A stretch of DNA of 64,000 nt from CAINVV01 sp037137375 (lineage in GTDB: Bacteria; Bacteroidota; Bacteroidia; Bacteroidales; Prolixibacteraceae): NCBI GenBank assembly GCA_037137375.1, contig JBAXKJ010000021.1:48814-112813 (forward strand), written 5' to 3'. This document shows positions 19,033-27,512 of the stretch, piece by piece (position 1 is the stretch's first letter; each line of letters opens with the position of its first letter). A program made the translations under genes and the position numbers. The notes beneath the pieces are model-generated. The model was not told where the DNA came from, ran no database searches, and saw nothing but the letters and a program-made list of their open reading frames with translations.

Positions 19033-20790
19033 ATGATGAATAGGACACACTTGTTATTGGTCTGTTTTTCCTTTCTGGTTTCAGCTTTTGGCTCACAGCC
19101 CAAAAAAGTAAATGTACAGGATTTTGGACTCTCACCGGGCGTCGCAGATTGTACTCCAGGTTTAATCAAGGCGCTGAATTCCTGTAAAATTTCAAAAAAT
19201 GCTGAGCTTGTTTTTCCGAAAGGAGAGTACCATTTTTATCCCGATTTTGGGATTGATAAATATTGCTTCGTCAGTAACAATGATGAGGGTTTAAAGAGGG
19301 TGATTTTCCCCTTGATCGGATTTGAGAATTTGACCATTAATGGGAACGGATCTTCGTTTGTCTTTCATGGTTTTGTTAATCCGTTTGTACTTGAAAATTC
19401 AGCCAATATTTCGTTAAAAGACTTTACCATTGATTGTGCCAGGCCGTTTCACAGCGAAGCAATCATTCTCGCGAACAATCCCGACGGAATAGACGTGGAA
19501 ATCCTGGCGAATTTTCCATATAAAATAAAAAACGGATTATTATTGTTTACTGATGGTGCTGTTTCTGATGAGCAAAAAACAACTGTAAGCAGACCAATGA
19601 CTTATCCCTACGGTAGTTTGCTGGAATTTGATATTAAAAAAAGGGAAACTGCATTTATGGCCAGGGATTTTTATCTGGATGGTAATCCATTGGTGGCCCA
19701 AAGTCTTGGAGGGCGTAAGGTCCGTGTTTTTTTAAACGGATTAAAAGGCAAAGTGGGTAATATAATGACATTTGGAGCGGCGAACCGCAATTACCCGGGA
19801 TTTGTACTTACCGATTGTAGAGACATCAGATTTTCTAATATAACAATATTTCATTCAGGAGGTATGGGAATATTGGGACAGCGCACCCACAACATTCTGA
19901 TTGATAGCTGCAAAGTAACTCCTTCTGCCGGACGTATCGTAAGTTGCACAGCCGATGCCACCCATTTTGTTAACTGCACCGGAAAAATTGAGTTGAGCAA
20001 TAATTTATTTGAGAACCAGAAAGATGATGCTACAAACATTCACGGCATATATGTTCAGATATCCAAAAAACTTGCCCCGAATGAAATAATTGTTCAACTA
20101 AAGCATCAACAGCAACTTGGTTTTGATTTTTTAAAAAAGGGAACAAAAGTGGAATTTGTTAAAGGCCTTAGTTTGATTACAAAAGGTGAGTCAAAGGTGA
20201 TTGATGTGGAGCGTATAAACAAAGACTTTACAAGGGTTGTCTTTTCAAACGCATTGCCTTCCGATATAAAAATAGGTGATGCCATAAGCGAACTTGCAGA
20301 TTTTCCCGAAATCTCCATACATAAAAATACAATCCGTAATAACAGAGCGCGCGGCATGTTGCTGAATTGTCGGGGTAAAACCGTTGTTGAAAATAATTAT
20401 TTTCATACTCCCGGAGCAGCATTGTTATTTGAAGGTGATGCCAGTTTCTGGTTTGAACAGGGTGGTGTAAGTGACTGTACCATACGTAATAACGTGTTTG
20501 AAAATTGTCTTTTTGGTGTTTGGGGAAAATCAGTTATTGATGTGGCTGCGGGAATCAGGGAGGATAAAGAGTTGAGCAGGTACAATAAAAATATCCGGAT
20601 ATATAATAACACTTTTCGAATCTTTGACGATGTTTTACTTCTGAATTTATATGGCGTTGACGGATTGGAATGGAAAAACAATAAAGTGGAAAGGACTGCG
20701 GACTATCCTGCAAACAGAAAGAACGATAATCTATTTAAGGTAGAATATAGCGACCATATTAAAATTGAACCTTATAGCATTAAAAAATAA
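19033..20790 (+). CDS. GH110 alpha-1,3-galactosidase
   Basis: This 585-residue secreted protein (signal about 1-20) is a right-handed parallel beta-helix. It carries the segment THFVNCTGKIELSNN...FENQKDDATNIHG (about 310-337), which I recognise as the GH110 signature; the Asp-Asp pair near residue 331 is where family members keep catalytic aspartates. GH110 enzymes remove terminal alpha-1,3-linked galactose (blood-group B type, linear B, or carrageenan-type glycans). Full family length. It opens a new transcription unit after the susCD terminators, and the esterase gene follows after 20 bases. Together with GH36 and possibly GH31 it points to terminal alpha-galactose in the target. Confidence 0.88.
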   Translation: MMNRTHLLLVCFSFLVSAFGSQPKKVNVQDFGLSPGVADCTPGLIKALNSCKISKNAELVFPKGEYHFYPDFGIDKYCFVSNNDEGLKRVIFPLIGFENLTINGNGSSFVFHGFVNPFVLENSANISLKDFTIDCARPFHSEAIILANNPDGIDVEILANFPYKIKNGLLLFTDGAVSDEQKTTVSRPMTYPYGSLLEFDIKKRETAFMARDFYLDGNPLVAQSLGGRKVRVFLNGLKGKVGNIMTFGAANRNYPGFVLTDCRDIRFSNITIFHSGGMGILGQRTHNILIDSCKVTPSAGRIVSCTADATHFVNCTGKIELSNNLFENQKDDATNIHGIYVQISKKLAPNEIIVQLKHQQQLGFDFLKKGTKVEFVKGLSLITKGESKVIDVERINKDFTRVVFSNALPSDIKIGDAISELADFPEISIHKNTIRNNRARGMLLNCRGKTVVENNYFHTPGAALLFEGDASFWFEQGGVSDCTIRNNVFENCLFGVWGKSVIDVAAGIREDKELSRYNKNIRIYNNTFRIFDDVLLLNLYGVDGLEWKNNKVERTADYPANRKNDNLFKVEYSDHIKIEPYSIKK

Positions 20791-20810
20791 AAGTTTAATA
20801 CAATTAAATT

Positions 20811-22814
20811 ATGAAGGCAATTTTATTGATCCTTTTTTTATCCATCACGCTCTCCCTATCATCGAAGGTCAAGCTTCCTGCAATTTTGGGAGATAATATG
20901 GTGTTGCAGCAAAAATCCAATGTAAAACTTTGGGGTACAGCCTCATCCTTGCGAGAAATTTCAATTGTTGTTTCCTGGGATAAAAAAAAATATTCCACCA
21001 TATCTGATAAAGATGGGAAATGGATAATTTCAATCAGGACATTTAAGGCGGGCGGGCCCTACGAAATTAAAATTTCGGAAGAGAATCAGATCGTATTGAG
21101 AAATATTCTCATTGGTGAGGTATGGGTTTGTTCGGGTCAGTCAAACATGGGATTTTCCGTTCGCGGATCGGACAATGCAGAACAGGAAATATCCAACGCG
21201 CAGTATCCTTCAATCCGGCTTTTCACAGTGGCCCAAAATCCGATGCTTACTCCTTCCTCTGAGGCGAATGGTGCATGGCAAATCTGCTCGCCACAGACCG
21301 TTGCCAACTTTTCCGCTGCCGCCTATTTCTTTGGTCGTGAGCTTCACAAGAAATTAAAGATTCCCATTGGCTTGGTACATAGCTCTGTTGGTGGAACACC
21401 TGCTGAAGCATGGATCCGTCGCGAGGCTTTGTCTTCAATTCCTGCGCTTGCCGTGCGGGCAGAAAATGAAATCGCACAGTACCGGTCGCAAGAAGAGGAC
21501 AATAAAAAATTTGTCACGGATCGTGATGCCTGGGAACAAAAATATGGTGTTAAACCGCCCCCCATCAATGGTGGAGCCATTGGCTGGGCTGATCCGGCAC
21601 TCGATACCGGCGATTGGAAAACGATCACACTACCAGCTCAATGGGGGCAGCTTGGACAAAAATCCGGTGGCGTATTCTGGGTACGCAAGGAGGTTGTCCT
21701 CCCGGAAATAGCAGCGGGAAAGCCGTTTTCGCTCTCTTTGAACTGGTTAAGTGAGCAGTACGATATTGCCTTTTTCAACGGTGTCGAAATCGGCCGGGCC
21801 AGCGATAAGGCACCTGCTTTCTATAACTTGCAACGGAGTTATCAGGTCCAGGGAAATCTTGTTAAAGCTGGCAGAAATGTGATCGCGGTGAGAATCGTTT
21901 CAGCCACAGAGCGTGCGGGAATGTGGCAGTGGGGGTATATGCTTGGTATGCCTGTACCTGACCGTAGCACAATCAATGATCAGTGGTTGATGAAGACCGA
22001 AAGCACGTTTGCAGCACTGCCATCCGATGCATTAGCCTCAAGACCAAAGCCAAATAACATTGCTTTCCGCAACGTTTCCTCTTCGCTCTACAATGGCATG
22101 ATTGCGCCGCTCATCCCGTTCGCGATCAAAGGTGCCATCTGGTATCAGGGCGAGAGCAATGCATCACGCTATGGTGAGTATTACGAGCTCCTTTCGCTTT
22201 TGGTTCGGGACTGGCGTGCACAATGGGGGCTGGGTGATTTTCCATTCATTATCCAGCAACTCGTAAATAATGGTGCACCGACTAACGAACCAAATAAAAG
22301 TGCGAGCTGGCCATTTATTCGCGAAGCGCAGATGCAAGTTGCTAACAATGTGTCGAATTGCGGTATTGCTGTTGGCATTGAATTGGGCAGTGCCGTGACG
22401 ATCCATCCACCGAACAAACAGGATGTAGGCAAGCGTCTCGCGCTCGTTGCATTAGAGAAGAGCTATGGGCAGAAGATGGAGTCAAGTGGTCCGCGTTATC
22501 ACTCAATGAAAATTGAAGGCAACTACATCCGCTTGATGTTCACGCATGCCAAAGGTCTCCATGCAAAGGGGGAATCTTTGAAAACTTTTGCCATTGCAGG
22601 GGAGGATAAAAAATTCTTCTGGGCAGACGCAAAGATCGACGGTGCCACAGTGGTCGTGAGTAGCCCGCAGGTTCCAAATCCAGTCGCTGTGCGTTACGCA
22701 TGGGCGGACAATCCGGAAGGCTGCAACCTATGCAATGCTGCAGGCCTTCCTGCATCGCCGTTTCGTACCGATATCACCGAAAAGCTAGTAAAAACCACAT
22801 TCACAGACAAGTAA
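20811..22814 (+). CDS. SASA-type carbohydrate acetylesterase with inserted beta-sandwich (mosaic composition)
   Basis: The 667-residue secreted SGNH hydrolase (signal about 1-18) belongs to the sialate O-acetylesterase/DUF303 group. Ser111 lies in VCSGQSNM; the GAIWYQGESNA block is near residue 441 and IHPPNKQDVG near 531. Residues about 260-365 form an inserted GH2-like sugar-binding beta-sandwich (WADPALDTGDWK...NVIAVRI). The first 120 residues are AT-rich and about 64% identical by my count (98 positions) to the same part of the second esterase at 35275. The remainder is GC-richer and much less similar to it. This suggests a chimeric gene. It probably removes O-acetyl groups from the glycan; true sialate specificity is not implied. 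Confidence 0.85.
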   Translation: MKAILLILFLSITLSLSSKVKLPAILGDNMVLQQKSNVKLWGTASSLREISIVVSWDKKKYSTISDKDGKWIISIRTFKAGGPYEIKISEENQIVLRNILIGEVWVCSGQSNMGFSVRGSDNAEQEISNAQYPSIRLFTVAQNPMLTPSSEANGAWQICSPQTVANFSAAAYFFGRELHKKLKIPIGLVHSSVGGTPAEAWIRREALSSIPALAVRAENEIAQYRSQEEDNKKFVTDRDAWEQKYGVKPPPINGGAIGWADPALDTGDWKTITLPAQWGQLGQKSGGVFWVRKEVVLPEIAAGKPFSLSLNWLSEQYDIAFFNGVEIGRASDKAPAFYNLQRSYQVQGNLVKAGRNVIAVRIVSATERAGMWQWGYMLGMPVPDRSTINDQWLMKTESTFAALPSDALASRPKPNNIAFRNVSSSLYNGMIAPLIPFAIKGAIWYQGESNASRYGEYYELLSLLVRDWRAQWGLGDFPFIIQQLVNNGAPTNEPNKSASWPFIREAQMQVANNVSNCGIAVGIELGSAVTIHPPNKQDVGKRLALVALEKSYGQKMESSGPRYHSMKIEGNYIRLMFTHAKGLHAKGESLKTFAIAGEDKKFFWADAKIDGATVVVSSPQVPNPVAVRYAWADNPEGCNLCNAAGLPASPFRTDITEKLVKTTFTDK

Positions 22815-22838
22815 ATAGCAAATCTCAAAATAGCGAAA

Positions 22839-25445
22839 ATGATCATGACCAACAAAAAGAACAGAAGAGTGCTTGCCGCGGCACTTTTTGCCGTGTCTTT
22901 GAATGTCACATTCGCCGGGAACGTTCCCGTAAAGGCCAAGGCCGAGCCCTTCGATTTATCCGACGTGCGGCTTCTGGAGAGCCCTTTCAAGTATGCGCAG
23001 GACGTTGACCAACAATTGCTGCTGAAAATGGATGTGGATCGATTGCTCTATCCCTTCCGCCGTGAAGCGAAAATTCCTTCTCCCGCAAAAGGGCCTGATG
23101 GTCTCAAATTTGACTTTACAGGTCACGTTGCAGGCCACTTCCTTTCCGCCAGTGCGATGATCATTCGCAATACGGGAGACAATGAACTCAAGAAGAAGGC
23201 CGATGCTGTTGTCGCTGTGCTCGCGGAGTGTCAGGCGAACATGGGTGGCGGCTACCTCGGTGGATTTCCTGAAAAATCTATTCTGCAACTTGAGGGGCTT
23301 ATCAAAGATCCCTCGGTAGCTGCAAACGTCCCATGGTATTGCCTGCACAAGATCTATGCAGGCCTTCTCGATATGTATTTGCTGGGAAATAATAAACTGG
23401 CTCTCGACGTGCTTTTAAAAGCCATCAATTGGGTTGAGAAAAACACTGATCAACTCTCTGATGAGAAAATGCAGTCAATGTTGGGCATGGAACACGGGGG
23501 AATGAACGAATTGCTGGCCAATCTCTATGCCGTGACCCGGGATGAGAAGCATCTTCGGTTAGCTGAACGATTCACCCACCAGAAGGTCATCCTCCCTTTT
23601 GCCAAGGGGGTGGACCTTGTGGATGGGCATCACGCCAATACCCTGATCCCGAAATTTGTTGGTGCTGCGAGGCTATACGAGTTCGGAGGGGATGAGGGTA
23701 TGGGAAAGGCGGCAGTCAATTTCTGGAACGCTGTCATCGCTGATCGTACTTATGCCACAGGAGGCAATAGCTATTATGAGGGTTTTTCGCCCAGGGGTTT
23801 TTTAGCCGACTTTGTCGGAGAAAGATCTACCGAGACCTGTAACGTCTATAACATGCTGAAATTGACGCGGGATCTTTTCTGTCTGGATCCCAAAGCCAGC
23901 TATGCCGACTACTATGAGCGGGCCCTGATCAACCAGATCCTTTCCACGCGCAATCCCCAAACGGGCGGCCAGCTCTACTTTCAGCTTCTGCAAAGTGGCA
24001 ACACCAAGGGGCTGCCCGCTGGCGGGGTCACAGGCTGGCGCTTTATCTTTAATGAAGGCCCCAACACTAAGCTATATGGTACCGAATCGCAGTGCTGCCA
24101 GGGTACCGGTCTGGAAAGCAATGCCAAATATCCTAACAGCATCTATTTCCACAGCGGAGAGAAGGAATTGTATGTGAACCTCTTCATCCCCTCAGTGTTA
24201 GATTGGAAGGACAATATGTTGATTATCAGGCAGGAAACTCGTTTTCCAGAGGAAGGTGCCACCAAGCTGCTCTTTTCCTGTAAGAAACCGGTGCCGTTCA
24301 AATTGAAAATCCGGCGACCTTGGTGGGCGACGAAAAAATTCCAAATATTCGTCAATGGAGAGAAGCAAACCTTCGTCAGCACTCCGGGCAGCTACGCTCA
24401 AATCGAGCGGACGTGGACAAACGGCGACAGTGTGGAAGTGGTCATGCCGATGACATTGCGGATAGAAGGCTTCAAGGACAACCCTAAGCGCGCTTCGGTC
24501 ATGTATGGGCCGCTTGTCATGGCCGGAGTCACAGAACAAGGCAACCCCTTCTCGGTGATCAAAGCTAAAGACGACAGCTTTTTGAAGACGCTAAAGCCAA
24601 TCGAGGGCAAACCTCTGCTGTTCGAGGGGCCGGCAAGTATCTTCCGTATCTCACCGCTTCAAATTTCTTACAAACCGGTCGTCTTCCGTCCGCTCTATTC
24701 GAACTTCGATCAGCCGTATGCAATTTTCTGGGATATTGTGACGCCTGAAAATTTCCAAAAAATGGCAGGGCAATTTGGCGCGGAAGTCCGGCTTCAGCAG
24801 GAGCTGGAACCACACACAGTGGATATGGTCCAGTGTGGACGCAGCAAGGAAATGTTTACTTTCCAAACCTTGTTGTTCACCAACAAGGATTGGATGCCGC
24901 GTTCACCGCAACAAGTCGGCGAGAATCAGCACGGGTTGAAAATCTCGGAGGCACCAGCCAAGCTATTCAGGGAGCGGCAAGAGGAACTTCGCGCAAAAGA
25001 AGTCGAGGCGCAGAAGAGTCCTGATGCCCTAGCCAAGCCACGCATTGGAAGAACCGGGGCAGGCTACGTACAATTCCTTGCATCGAAGATGTTCTTCAAC
25101 CTCAATGGCAACTTCCGTTCCCTGGAACCGGGGGAGTGGTGTTCCTACCAATTGAAGACGCTTTTGAATAAGAAACAGCAACTGTCGGTGCGCCTCTGGA
25201 AAGCCGCCTCGCGTAATCTGGGAGAATGGGCTCAGAAACAGGGCAAACTAGAGATTCTCGTGGATGGACAAGTGATGGGAACCTGCGACGTGGAGACTTT
25301 CCCTCCTGGCCGGTTCTCAGAGGTGACCTGCCCGCTTCCGCCCGACCTCATTCGCAACAAGGAAAAGGTGGAGGTTCTCCTGCGTGTTCCGGATAACTCT
25401 CTGCCGGTCTATGGCATTTACGAGTGTCGAATCCTATCAAAATAG
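22839..25445 (+). CDS. GH127/GH146 beta-L-arabinofuranosidase-type enzyme (DUF1680)
   Basis: The 868-residue protein has a signal peptide ending near residue 26 (TFAG); ATG at 22845 is an alternative start. The (alpha/alpha)6 barrel contains STETCNVYNML with Glu332 and Cys334, and TESQCCQGTGLES with Cys419-Cys420. This is the Glu/Cys and Cys-Cys set that binds zinc and supplies the cysteine nucleophile in GH127/GH146. C-terminal beta domains (about 480-640) and a further sandwich (about 730-868) follow. Beta-L-arabinofuranosidase is the best-known activity, but the superfamily also has members acting on other residues. Its GC-richer codon use sets it apart from SusC/D and the regulator. Confidence 0.87.
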   Translation: MIMTNKKNRRVLAAALFAVSLNVTFAGNVPVKAKAEPFDLSDVRLLESPFKYAQDVDQQLLLKMDVDRLLYPFRREAKIPSPAKGPDGLKFDFTGHVAGHFLSASAMIIRNTGDNELKKKADAVVAVLAECQANMGGGYLGGFPEKSILQLEGLIKDPSVAANVPWYCLHKIYAGLLDMYLLGNNKLALDVLLKAINWVEKNTDQLSDEKMQSMLGMEHGGMNELLANLYAVTRDEKHLRLAERFTHQKVILPFAKGVDLVDGHHANTLIPKFVGAARLYEFGGDEGMGKAAVNFWNAVIADRTYATGGNSYYEGFSPRGFLADFVGERSTETCNVYNMLKLTRDLFCLDPKASYADYYERALINQILSTRNPQTGGQLYFQLLQSGNTKGLPAGGVTGWRFIFNEGPNTKLYGTESQCCQGTGLESNAKYPNSIYFHSGEKELYVNLFIPSVLDWKDNMLIIRQETRFPEEGATKLLFSCKKPVPFKLKIRRPWWATKKFQIFVNGEKQTFVSTPGSYAQIERTWTNGDSVEVVMPMTLRIEGFKDNPKRASVMYGPLVMAGVTEQGNPFSVIKAKDDSFLKTLKPIEGKPLLFEGPASIFRISPLQISYKPVVFRPLYSNFDQPYAIFWDIVTPENFQKMAGQFGAEVRLQQELEPHTVDMVQCGRSKEMFTFQTLLFTNKDWMPRSPQQVGENQHGLKISEAPAKLFRERQEELRAKEVEAQKSPDALAKPRIGRTGAGYVQFLASKMFFNLNGNFRSLEPGEWCSYQLKTLLNKKQQLSVRLWKAASRNLGEWAQKQGKLEILVDGQVMGTCDVETFPPGRFSEVTCPLPPDLIRNKEKVEVLLRVPDNSLPVYGIYECRILSK

Positions 25446-25476
25446 GACAGGGAATTTTAGATAACATTAAACTAAA

Positions 25477-27423
25477 ATGTATGAAATGAATAAGAAAGAA
25501 CCGATCATGCAAACCAACAGGAATCTCAATTTAATGAGAAATATCTTTTGTTTGCTTGTTGGGGTGACCCTGATGATAGACAGCTGCCGCGCAGCGAAAA
25601 ACTTCCCGGATTTTGAATGGCAGAACCCGATCCATTTCGACGCAGCGGCTGGCATCTACGGCGATCGCTTGCGGGATCCGCACATCATCCGCGTCGGTGA
25701 CACCTATTATTTGACTCACTCAATGACCCCGGTGGCAGGTATTAATTATTATGACCCCTATATATCTCATGAGGGATCGAGTCCCGGGGTTCGTCTTTAT
25801 TCGACAAAGGATTTCAAAACTTGGAAAGCGGAAAGTTGGATCATAAACGGCGACAAGCTTCCGGCGGATTGCCCCTATCGTCATCAGCACTTTGCACCTG
25901 AGATAAACCAAATCGGGGGCAAGTTCTACGTCGTCGTCTACTCGGGAAACTGGAAACTGCATCAACCCATTGATTGCTACATTGGCGTGGCGGATAAGGT
26001 CACGGGGCCGTATGAACATATCACGCGACTCAAAGGCGCCGGGTGTGATGTTACCCTCACCGAGGATGACCAAGGAAAAGTGTTTGCCTTCATGATTGGG
26101 AATGGCATCCGGGTCCAGGAGGTGGATCTTAGCGGAATTGAACGGGGCGACATCAAGCTCGTGGGACTGGTGAAAACGGCTGTAGATATCACTTATGTTA
26201 AAAGTGGGCTATGGCACGACAGTTGGACGGAAGGCCCTTGGGTCAAGCGGCGTAACGGGAAATACTATCTGTTTTATGCCGTTCACATCCCGGGAAAGGA
26301 CAGCACCCAGGCGTTCCAATACTGGATGGCTGTCTCCTATGCCGATCACCCCATGGGTCCATGGACTCAGGACCCGCTTGCCGGTATCTTTTGGGGCGGG
26401 CACGGAGCCGTCTTCGATGGTCCCGATGGGCGCTGGTGGTATAGTTACAAGAATGAAAAATTCGCCGCGCAGGGTGAGGATTTTCTTTGCATTGATCCTG
26501 TTAATTTTCTTCCTGATGGCCGGATCGGCTATAGTGAACCCACACCTTTCAATATCCTGACGCGGATCGCCTCCGACGGAACCGTCACCTACACCACTGT
26601 CGATCCGAAACCCGTTCCGGTCGATCAGCGTCCACCGGTGGTCAAACCGAAATTGCTACCTGCGCAGACCTGCTCTGTTCCGGTAAGGAAGATTCTCGAC
26701 CTCGATTTTCAACGGGCAGGCGATGGCAGCGCGCTCCACGAAGGCGTTTTGGCAAAGGGTGACGTCTCCCTGAAGAACAATGCAGGCGAGCCGGTCGCGA
26801 TCAGGGCGATAGGGCAGTTGGATGGGCCAATTTTAGTAAAGAGGGAAGGACGCCTTGTGATGGACACATCAGGGGGCAATCTGACCTTTCCTCAAACGGA
26901 AACCTCGGCGCTGAGCGATCGGAATTCCAATAAGAATTTCAGCCTCTGGACGTGTGTTCAATTTCTTCGGGATTCGGAAGAGTATGAGCAAACGGTTCTC
27001 ACAAAATTGAGTTACTGGAAAGTGTTCCGATCAAAGTCAGGCCGCTTGGAGCTTAACATGGGACGGCATATAGGAGAAATTTTCCATGGCAAGGGACCGC
27101 AGCTCCAACTTGGCCGCTGGTATGATATTGGCTTTAGCTTTGAAGGCGATGCTGACCCAGCAGATCTCCATGAGGATATCGTGACGGTCTATTTGGATGG
27201 CAGGGAAGTCGGGAAAGCGATCGGGCGCGGGATGTCCGATGACCATCGCAACTTCCAGTTTGGCAGCGGAGGGAATAGCGGATTGAAGCCCTTCATGGGC
27301 CTTTACCAGCGAGTGATCTTCTGGGAGGGCGTGGTCAAACCGGAGGAGTTTTCATCCCTTTCCGGTATACACGCCACACCCTTTAAAACCAACAATCCTC
27401 CGCCAAAACCTGTCACCAATTAA
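25477..27423 (+). CDS. GH43-type enzyme with C-terminal LamG-like domain
   Basis: The N-terminal five-bladed propeller (about residues 45-385) shows the three GH43 carboxylates: Asp67 in RDPHI, Asp in GCDVTLTEDD (about 190) and Glu in WTEGPW (about 252). Residues about 400-625 form a concanavalin A/LamG-like sandwich, probably carbohydrate-binding. The start is uncertain: Met codons at 25477, 25486, 25507 and 25534 are all possible, and the last gives a compact signal peptide ending near Cys37 (a lipobox-like IDSC). The first 120 bases are AT-rich with Bacteroidota-style codons, while the mature part is GC-rich, suggesting a resident signal peptide joined to a transferred enzyme body. It likely removes arabinofuranose or xylose-type residues. 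Confidence 0.83.
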   Translation: MYEMNKKEPIMQTNRNLNLMRNIFCLLVGVTLMIDSCRAAKNFPDFEWQNPIHFDAAAGIYGDRLRDPHIIRVGDTYYLTHSMTPVAGINYYDPYISHEGSSPGVRLYSTKDFKTWKAESWIINGDKLPADCPYRHQHFAPEINQIGGKFYVVVYSGNWKLHQPIDCYIGVADKVTGPYEHITRLKGAGCDVTLTEDDQGKVFAFMIGNGIRVQEVDLSGIERGDIKLVGLVKTAVDITYVKSGLWHDSWTEGPWVKRRNGKYYLFYAVHIPGKDSTQAFQYWMAVSYADHPMGPWTQDPLAGIFWGGHGAVFDGPDGRWWYSYKNEKFAAQGEDFLCIDPVNFLPDGRIGYSEPTPFNILTRIASDGTVTYTTVDPKPVPVDQRPPVVKPKLLPAQTCSVPVRKILDLDFQRAGDGSALHEGVLAKGDVSLKNNAGEPVAIRAIGQLDGPILVKREGRLVMDTSGGNLTFPQTETSALSDRNSNKNFSLWTCVQFLRDSEEYEQTVLTKLSYWKVFRSKSGRLELNMGRHIGEIFHGKGPQLQLGRWYDIGFSFEGDADPADLHEDIVTVYLDGREVGKAIGRGMSDDHRNFQFGSGGNSGLKPFMGLYQRVIFWEGVVKPEEFSSLSGIHATPFKTNNPPPKPVTN

Positions 27424-27512
27424 GGCCTGACATTACTTATATGGTACCTTCATATTGCATAAAAACAACAAAAAAGTTCCAAGATGGAAAAAAAAAATTT
27501 GAGTAACACAAG

